A DNA stretch of 9,375 bases, taken from JALOAR01 sp964348605. Lineage in GTDB: Bacteria; Patescibacteriota; Minisyncoccia; UBA6257; Colwellbacteraceae. The stretch covers positions 1-9,375 of the forward strand of contig CAYGDC010000018.1 in assembly GCA_964348605.1 (NCBI GenBank), written 5' to 3'. Below are positions 5,743-9,375 of the stretch, piece after piece. Every line of letters begins with the position of its first letter. Position 1 is the first letter of the stretch. The notes beneath the pieces were generated by a model. The model made no database searches, was not told the DNA's origin, and saw only the letters and a program-made list of their open reading frames with translations. Position numbers and translations under genes: made by a program.

Positions 5743-6492
5743 TTAGTTACTAACTTTATAACGATTCATCCAAATCCAGATCTTAATTCTAATCATATCG
5801 TATAAAACAATGCAATAGGACCATAATTTAGCTTCTTGAAGCATATTATTAATATAAATAATGGGAATTTCTTTAATTTTATAGCCAATTTTATAGCCGA
5901 CAACAAGTGTTTCAATATTTGTTGTAAAGCGATTTATTTTTGTTATATTAAAGATTTCTTTTGCAGCGCTGTCTGAATAACATCTAAATTCGCATCGAGC
6001 ATCTTGTATGTTTGGTAATAAAAAAATACGCGTAAATACGTTTGTAATATTATTTAATAATCGATTATAAAAAGATGGAAAAGGAATGAGTTTAGATCCC
6101 TGTAAAAAACGACTGCCGATAACAATATCATATTTTGTTGTTGTTTTACTTTCGAAATATGGAATTATTTGAGAAAAATGATTTATATTAATTGAATTAT
6201 CAGCTTCCATTAAAAGTCTTAATTTACCTATCGCTTCTTGCATGCCTTGGCGGACTACATATCCCGTGCCACAGTGAATATTATTATTTATAAAGCGCAA
6301 TTTTTGTATCAATGGTTCAAATTTACAAACGATTTCTGCGGTATTATCCGTAGAGCCGTCATTGATAACTAATATTTCATAGTCAAAACCTACATTTCTT
6401 AAATATTTATCGATATCAATAAGAGTAGACGGCAATAAATCGGCTTTATTATAAACCGGAATAATAACCGATAAATAAGGTTTATGAGTCAT
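5743..6492 (-). CDS. Family 2 glycosyltransferase, dolichyl-phosphate glucosyltransferase (ALG5)-like
   Basis: A 249-residue GT-A fold enzyme without a membrane segment. Signatures in order are SVIIPVYNKA (8-17), EILVINDGSTDNT (39-51), a region matching the usual NxGKGxAVRxGM as HCGTGYVVRQGM (73-84), LLMEADNSI (93-101), IVIGSRF, then QDARCEFRCYSDSAAKEIF and IGYKIKEIPI. The last two blocks match DTQCGFK...F and GYRIxEVPV of ALG5-like enzymes, which transfer sugar from a nucleotide sugar to a polyprenyl phosphate. The acceptor and donor here cannot be told. Oddities: the metal-binding DxD-type motif reads Glu-Ala-Asp (E96, D98), and the usual GKG is GTG. The gene sits between rpsI (19 bases upstream) and greA (11 bases downstream), an unexpected place for a sugar transferase, and appears more AT-rich than its neighbours. 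A role in envelope glycan or protein glycosylation is inference. Confidence 0.85.
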   Translation of the reverse strand: MTHKPYLSVIIPVYNKADLLPSTLIDIDKYLRNVGFDYEILVINDGSTDNTAEIVCKFEPLIQKLRFINNNIHCGTGYVVRQGMQEAIGKLRLLMEADNSININHFSQIIPYFESKTTTKYDIVIGSRFLQGSKLIPFPSFYNRLLNNITNVFTRIFLLPNIQDARCEFRCYSDSAAKEIFNITKINRFTTNIETLVVGYKIGYKIKEIPIIYINNMLQEAKLWSYCIVLYDMIRIKIWIWMNRYKVSN

Positions 6493-6511
6493 TATTAGCT
6501 ATAAATAAAAC

Positions 6512-6919
6512 CTAGCGCTTTGCCCATTGTGGAGCTCTGCGAGCTTTCTTGAGACCCGGTTTTTTTCTTTCTACCATACGCGAGTCGCGGGTTAAAAGAT
6601 TGGTATTGCGTAGTGCAAGACGAAGTTTTGGATCAAGTTGCACAAGAGCTCTTGCAAGGCCAAGCGAAACAGCTCCTGCTTGAGAACTTAACCCTCCTCC
6701 GGAAACTTTTGCAGTGATGCCAATAGCTTCAGCAGTTAGCGCTTTAGTTATTGGAGAAGAGGCAGCCTTAGTTTGAGTGATAGTTTTAAAATATTTATTT
6801 AGCTCTATTTTATTTACACTAAAACCAGATTCGCCTGGATAAACCCTAACTCTTGCGGAAGAGGTTTTGCGCCTACCAATGCCCTCAAAATATTTTTGTG
6901 AATCTTTTTTCGTAATCAT
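6512..6919 (-). CDS. rpsI: 30S ribosomal protein S9
   Basis: A 135-residue S9. GIGRRKTSSARVRVYPG (13-29) is the conserved N-terminal block, SGGGLSSQAGAVSLGLARAL the central one, and the basic tail ends KKPGLKKARRAPQWAKR, close to the usual KKPGRRGARRRPQFSKR. The extreme C-terminal Arg reaches the P-site tRNA in known ribosomes. It follows rplM by 7 bases, the conserved L13-S9 pair. TATAAA 6 bases before the ATG has no matching -35 and is probably chance. Stop is TAG. Confidence 0.97.
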   Translation of the reverse strand: MITKKDSQKYFEGIGRRKTSSARVRVYPGESGFSVNKIELNKYFKTITQTKAASSPITKALTAEAIGITAKVSGGGLSSQAGAVSLGLARALVQLDPKLRLALRNTNLLTRDSRMVERKKPGLKKARRAPQWAKR

Positions 6920-6926
6920 GCGGTTT

Positions 6927-7268
6927 TTATATTTCTATTATAAGCTGTTTTAATCTTTTTGCTTGTAGTCTGTTTTTAGGAAGCATTCCGGCTACAGCGT
7001 GACGTAAAACCCAAGCTGGATTTTTTGCAAAAGCCTCTTTGTAAGTTTTTTTCTTAAGATGGCCCATATAGCCAGTATGTCTATAATATATTTTTTGCTC
7101 TGCTTTGTTACCACTAACCTCTATATCGGTAATATTTTTTACGATAACTCTATTTCCGCCTTCAAGGCGAGGTTCATAATTTACACTCTCCTTATTTTGC
7201 AAAATAGTAGCAATTTTTGTTGCTAATCTTCCTAGTCTTTGTTTTTTTGCATCAATAATAATCTCCAT
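6927..7268 (-). CDS. rplM: 50S ribosomal protein L13, short form
   Basis: A 113-residue L13, an early-assembling large-subunit protein. LGRLATKIA (12-20), the YYRHTGYMGHLKKKTY block and VAGMLPKNRL are diagnostic. Compared with the E. coli protein of 142 residues it lacks about 14 N-terminal residues (the stretch before IDA) and about 15 at the C-terminus (after the LKxLxV strand). The start is forced: the rplQ stop lies one base upstream of the ATG, and the sequence begins directly with the first beta strand. Both trims are consistent with reduced CPR ribosomal proteins rather than damage, since the frame is intact and the core complete. Confidence 0.96.
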   Translation of the reverse strand: MEIIIDAKKQRLGRLATKIATILQNKESVNYEPRLEGGNRVIVKNITDIEVSGNKAEQKIYYRHTGYMGHLKKKTYKEAFAKNPAWVLRHAVAGMLPKNRLQAKRLKQLIIEI

Positions 7269-7269
7269 T

Positions 7270-7620
7270 TTAAATAAATTTAATTTCCACTACGTCTGCA
7301 CCGTCCCTTTTTCTATGCTCAGTGGTTTTAATAATTTTTAGATATCCTCCTTTTCTTTCAACATATTTAGGAGCAACCTCATGATAAAGCTTAAAAACAG
7401 ATTTTTCAGGCAACTTAGTTTTTAAAAGCCTGATTGAAGAGAGATTCTGTTTTTTAGCAATAGTAATCATTTTTTCAACTTGAGGCTTTAATGCTTTTGC
7501 TCTTGTGGGAGTAGTTCTAATAGCTCCCTCCATTATGAGGTTGTGTTGCAAAACAGCTAGAAAATTATTTCTATCTCCTTTTTTTCTGCCAAATTTTGTG
7601 CCCTTCTGTTGATGTCGCAT
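7270..7620 (-). CDS. rplQ: 50S ribosomal protein L17
   Basis: A 116-residue L17 located at the polypeptide exit side of the large subunit. It opens MRHQQKGTKFGRKKGDRNNF, matching the MRHRKSGRKLNRxxxHR start of the family, continues IRTTPTRAKALKPQVEKMITIAK, and has KYVERKGGYLKIIKT before the final VVEIKFI strand. It is the last gene of the classic alpha operon, 20 bases after rpoA, and the rplM ATG follows its stop by one base. A promoter-like pair lies upstream within the end of rpoA, so it may also be transcribed on its own with rplM and rpsI. Confidence 0.97.
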   Translation of the reverse strand: MRHQQKGTKFGRKKGDRNNFLAVLQHNLIMEGAIRTTPTRAKALKPQVEKMITIAKKQNLSSIRLLKTKLPEKSVFKLYHEVAPKYVERKGGYLKIIKTTEHRKRDGADVVEIKFI

Positions 7621-7657
7621 AATGTATGATTGTAATGGAATTATTCTTTATTTTCAA
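7621..7657 (-). promoter_or_regulatory. Candidate internal promoter for rplQ-rplM-rpsI
   Basis: Minus strand: TTGAAA (7657-7652, 5 of 6 to TTGACA), a 17-bp spacer, TACAAT (7634-7629, 5 of 6 to TATAAT), then 8 bases to the rplQ ATG. The -35 lies inside the last codons of rpoA. The start site would fall at or just before the ATG. The match is good in both boxes and spacing, but the -35 also encodes protein, so it could be coincidental. Confidence 0.5.
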
Positions 7658-8354
7658 GCTCTTCTCCTAATTTACTAAATTTAGTAAAGTGATCCACAAG
7701 AATATTAGAAACTTTGCGCATGGCTTCTGATGGGGTAATGGAGCTATCAGTTTCAATTGCAATATTTAAGCGATTATAGTCTGTTCTGTCACCAACGCGC
7801 ATATTTTCGACATCGAGGCTTACATTAATTATAGGAGTAAAGATGGCATCAAGAGCAATGACTCCAATTCCTAAACTTGATTGTTTTTTTCTTTCAACAG
7901 GGACATATCCTAATCCTTTTTCAACAGTGAGCTCTATTTCAACATCTGTTTTTTTATCAGTAATAGTAAAAAGTTTAATTTCTGGATTTACTATTGTGGC
8001 CTGTATATTTGGTTCAACGTCGGCACCAAAAACTTCTTTTGCGCCCTTAGCTTTAATAGTTAAAATTTGAGGCTCGTCAGCAATAAAATTAAAACGTAAT
8101 TGTTTTAGATTCATGCCTATTTCTACAACATCCTCCATAACGCCTGGAATAGTAGAAAATTCATGAAGAACGCCTTTGATTTTAAATTGCGTTACAGCAG
8201 CGCCAGGAATAGACGAAAGCAAGGCCCTTCTTATGCTGTTGCCTAAAGTAAGGCCGTAACCAGGAAATAATCCTTCAATGCTAAATAATCCTTTTTTCCC
8301 ATCATCGGAAACTTTGCTTATCTTTACGCTATCACTTAAATATGAGTAATGCAT
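7641..8354 (-). CDS. rpoA: RNA polymerase alpha subunit, N-terminal domain only
   Basis: A 237-residue alpha subunit. The dimerisation and assembly domain is complete: GYGLTLGNSIRRALLSSIPG (32-51), KIKGVLHEFSTIPGVMEDV, KGLGYVPVERK, IALDAIFTPIINV, MRVGDRTDYNRLNI and SSITPSEAMRKVSNILVDHF near the end. E. coli alpha has 329 residues, with the DNA-binding C-terminal domain from about 249. Here the protein stops after EELENKE, exactly where the interdomain linker would begin. The 20-base gap to rplQ holds no remnant of the missing domain, so this is not a frameshift inside the window. Such an alpha can assemble polymerase but cannot read UP elements or contact activators through the usual helix-hairpin-helix module. 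It lies in the standard place between rpsD and rplQ. Confidence 0.96.
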   Translation of the reverse strand: MHYSYLSDSVKISKVSDDGKKGLFSIEGLFPGYGLTLGNSIRRALLSSIPGAAVTQFKIKGVLHEFSTIPGVMEDVVEIGMNLKQLRFNFIADEPQILTIKAKGAKEVFGADVEPNIQATIVNPEIKLFTITDKKTDVEIELTVEKGLGYVPVERKKQSSLGIGVIALDAIFTPIINVSLDVENMRVGDRTDYNRLNIAIETDSSITPSEAMRKVSNILVDHFTKFSKLGEELENKE

Positions 8355-8370
8355 TTTTTAATATTTTTTA

Positions 8371-8979
8371 TTATTTTAAATAAAAGTTGACGACTAAGTC
8401 CATATCAAAGGGCATCTCTACACCCTTGGGAGCGATATTGATTAAAGCAGTTCTTTTCTCTTTGTTGAGCTTAATCCATTCGGGGGCTTCAAAATTTTTA
8501 AATTTTTCATCTAATGCGACAAAAATAGGATGTGTAGCAGACTCTGGTTTTATAGAAATAATATCGCCTGCTTGCACTAAATATGATGAAATAGTTACTT
8601 TACGACCATTTACCATAATGTGGCCGTGTCCAATAAGTTGTTTTGCAATACGACGAGAACCAGTAAAGCCAGCACGAAAAATAGCGTTATCTAAACGGGA
8701 TTCTAAAATTTTTACCAACGCCTCATGAGTGGGTTCGGTACCACGATCTGCGGCAACAAAACACTTTTTAAGCTGGCTTTCAGTTAAGCCATAACTAAAT
8801 CTTATTTTTTGCTTTTCGGCTAATTGGCGACCATATTCGCTAACTTTTTTAAATGATTTTGTATGTGGGCCGGGCTTATATGGTCTTTTTGCGGCAGCGC
8901 ATTTTCCAGAATTACAACGATCTGCTTTTAAAAACAATCTAGCACCAAGAGCTCTTTCTCTTTTTTCTAAAATTTTCAT
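8371..8979 (-). CDS. rpsD: 30S ribosomal protein S4
   Basis: A 202-residue S4, a primary 16S rRNA binder that nucleates 30S assembly. LGARLFLKADRCNSGKCAAAKRPY (11-34) is the N-terminal rRNA-binding part, and the S4 RNA-binding fold is near 93-155 (SRLDNAIFRAGFTGSRR, then HIMVNGRKV). The family's zinc site uses four Cys; here C22 and C27 remain, while the aligned positions of the first pair are E5 and E8. The start at 8979 is set by an in-frame stop upstream, so the missing pair is not an annotation error. In other bacteria S4 represses the alpha operon by binding its leader, but that region is outside the window. It begins 7 bases after the rpsK stop, without a Shine-Dalgarno. Confidence 0.97.
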   Translation of the reverse strand: MKILEKRERALGARLFLKADRCNSGKCAAAKRPYKPGPHTKSFKKVSEYGRQLAEKQKIRFSYGLTESQLKKCFVAADRGTEPTHEALVKILESRLDNAIFRAGFTGSRRIAKQLIGHGHIMVNGRKVTISSYLVQAGDIISIKPESATHPIFVALDEKFKNFEAPEWIKLNKEKRTALINIAPKGVEMPFDMDLVVNFYLK

Positions 8980-8986
8980 TTTTATT

Positions 8987-9375
8987 TTATACTCTTCTTA
9001 CTTTTTTAGGCTTAGGACCGTTATGTGGAATAGGGGTAACATCTTTAATAGAATTAATATTAAATCCATGGTTAATAAGAGAGCGAATAGATGCATCTCT
9101 ACCAACAGAAATACCAGAAACAATAACATCTACATTAAATGGCCCTGTTTTAGCAATTTTTTCAGCGATAGTTGCAACTACTTTTTGCGCAGCGAATGGA
9201 GTTGCTTTTTTGGGACCAGCAAATCCAAGTGAGCCAGCAGATGCCCAAGTTATCACATTACCCTTTGGATCAGTAACAGTAATCATTGTGTTGTTAAAAG
9301 AAACATTAATATATACACAACCAGCATCAATGCTTTTTGAAGACTTTTTAGTAAGTTCTTTAGATTTTACTTCTT
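8987..9375 (-). CDS. rpsK: 30S ribosomal protein S11, N-terminus cut by window edge
   Basis: The last 128 residues are visible. The frame stays open past the methionine at 9286 to the window edge and reads GCVYINVSFNNTMITVTD across it, matching the conserved HIxATFNNTIVTITD of S11. The methionine at 9286 is therefore internal and the true start lies beyond 9375. Further signatures are GNVITWASAGSLGFAGPKK, TPFAAQ, and the C-terminal DVTPIPHNGPKPKKVRRV, close to the usual DVTPIPHNGCRPPKRRRV. S11 lies on the 30S platform and contacts mRNA near the Shine-Dalgarno duplex site. It is followed by rpsD after 7 bases, the standard alpha-operon order. Confidence 0.96.
   Translation of the reverse strand, partial: EVKSKELTKKSSKSIDAGCVYINVSFNNTMITVTDPKGNVITWASAGSLGFAGPKKATPFAAQKVVATIAEKIAKTGPFNVDVIVSGISVGRDASIRSLINHGFNINSIKDVTPIPHNGPKPKKVRRV

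Noticed and set aside
7621..7660. A frameshift truncating rpoA.
   Set aside because: The protein stops cleanly at the domain boundary, and the 20 bases before rplQ cannot hold the missing 90 residues in any frame.
406..9232. Plus-strand open frames such as 406-618, 1538-1777, 1919-2143, 3422-3778, 5319-5720 and 8387-8728.
   Set aside because: All lie mostly or wholly opposite well-recognised minus-strand genes, have unlike-protein composition, and show no family motifs.
8987..9286. An S11 gene starting at the methionine at 9286.
   Set aside because: The frame stays open upstream to the window edge, and the residues before this methionine (VSFNNT) are conserved S11 sequence, so it is an internal residue.

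Overview
The window looks like part of a reduced, AT-rich bacterial genome, most probably a member of the Candidate Phyla Radiation (Patescibacteria, Parcubacteria-like). This lineage call is inference. It rests on a very short L13, an RNA polymerase alpha subunit that stops at the end of its N-terminal domain, variant LysRS and SerRS motif 3 sequences, a small protein of a type I associate with CPR genomes, and the absence of Shine-Dalgarno sequences. All recognisable genes are on the minus strand, so the biological order runs from position 9375 down to 1. Long conserved frames contain no internal TGA, so the standard bacterial code applies.

Region 9375-6512 is translation and transcription machinery. 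It holds the end of the alpha operon, rpsK (5' end cut by the window), rpsD, rpoA and rplQ, followed directly by rplM and rpsI, with gaps of 1 to about 20 bases. A family 2 glycosyltransferase (6492-5743) and greA (5731-5273) follow closely. Next comes a structured 196-base gap with two inverted-repeat structures and a good promoter, then the lysS-serS pair (5076-2377), two class II aminoacyl-tRNA synthetases 6 bases apart.

The only sizeable non-coding island (2122-2376) carries a 100-bp MITE-like element made of two oppositely oriented GTCAT-hairpin-ATCCAG arms, plus three degenerate 21-bp direct repeats. Below it lies a cell-envelope segment: an FtsQ/DivIB-like divisome protein, a small conserved protein of unknown function, and a MurD-like peptidoglycan ligase cut by the left window edge.

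Most of the window is ordinary housekeeping sequence, and I see no new multi-gene system. The points worth a second look are: alpha without its C-terminal domain; no Shine-Dalgarno sequence at any of eleven start codons, with promoter -10 boxes sitting 6-8 bases before several ATGs (suggesting leaderless mRNAs); the MurD-like ligase with Glu where the carbamylated Lys is expected; the shortened motif 3 in both synthetases; and the paired-hairpin element with a compensatory base-pair change.
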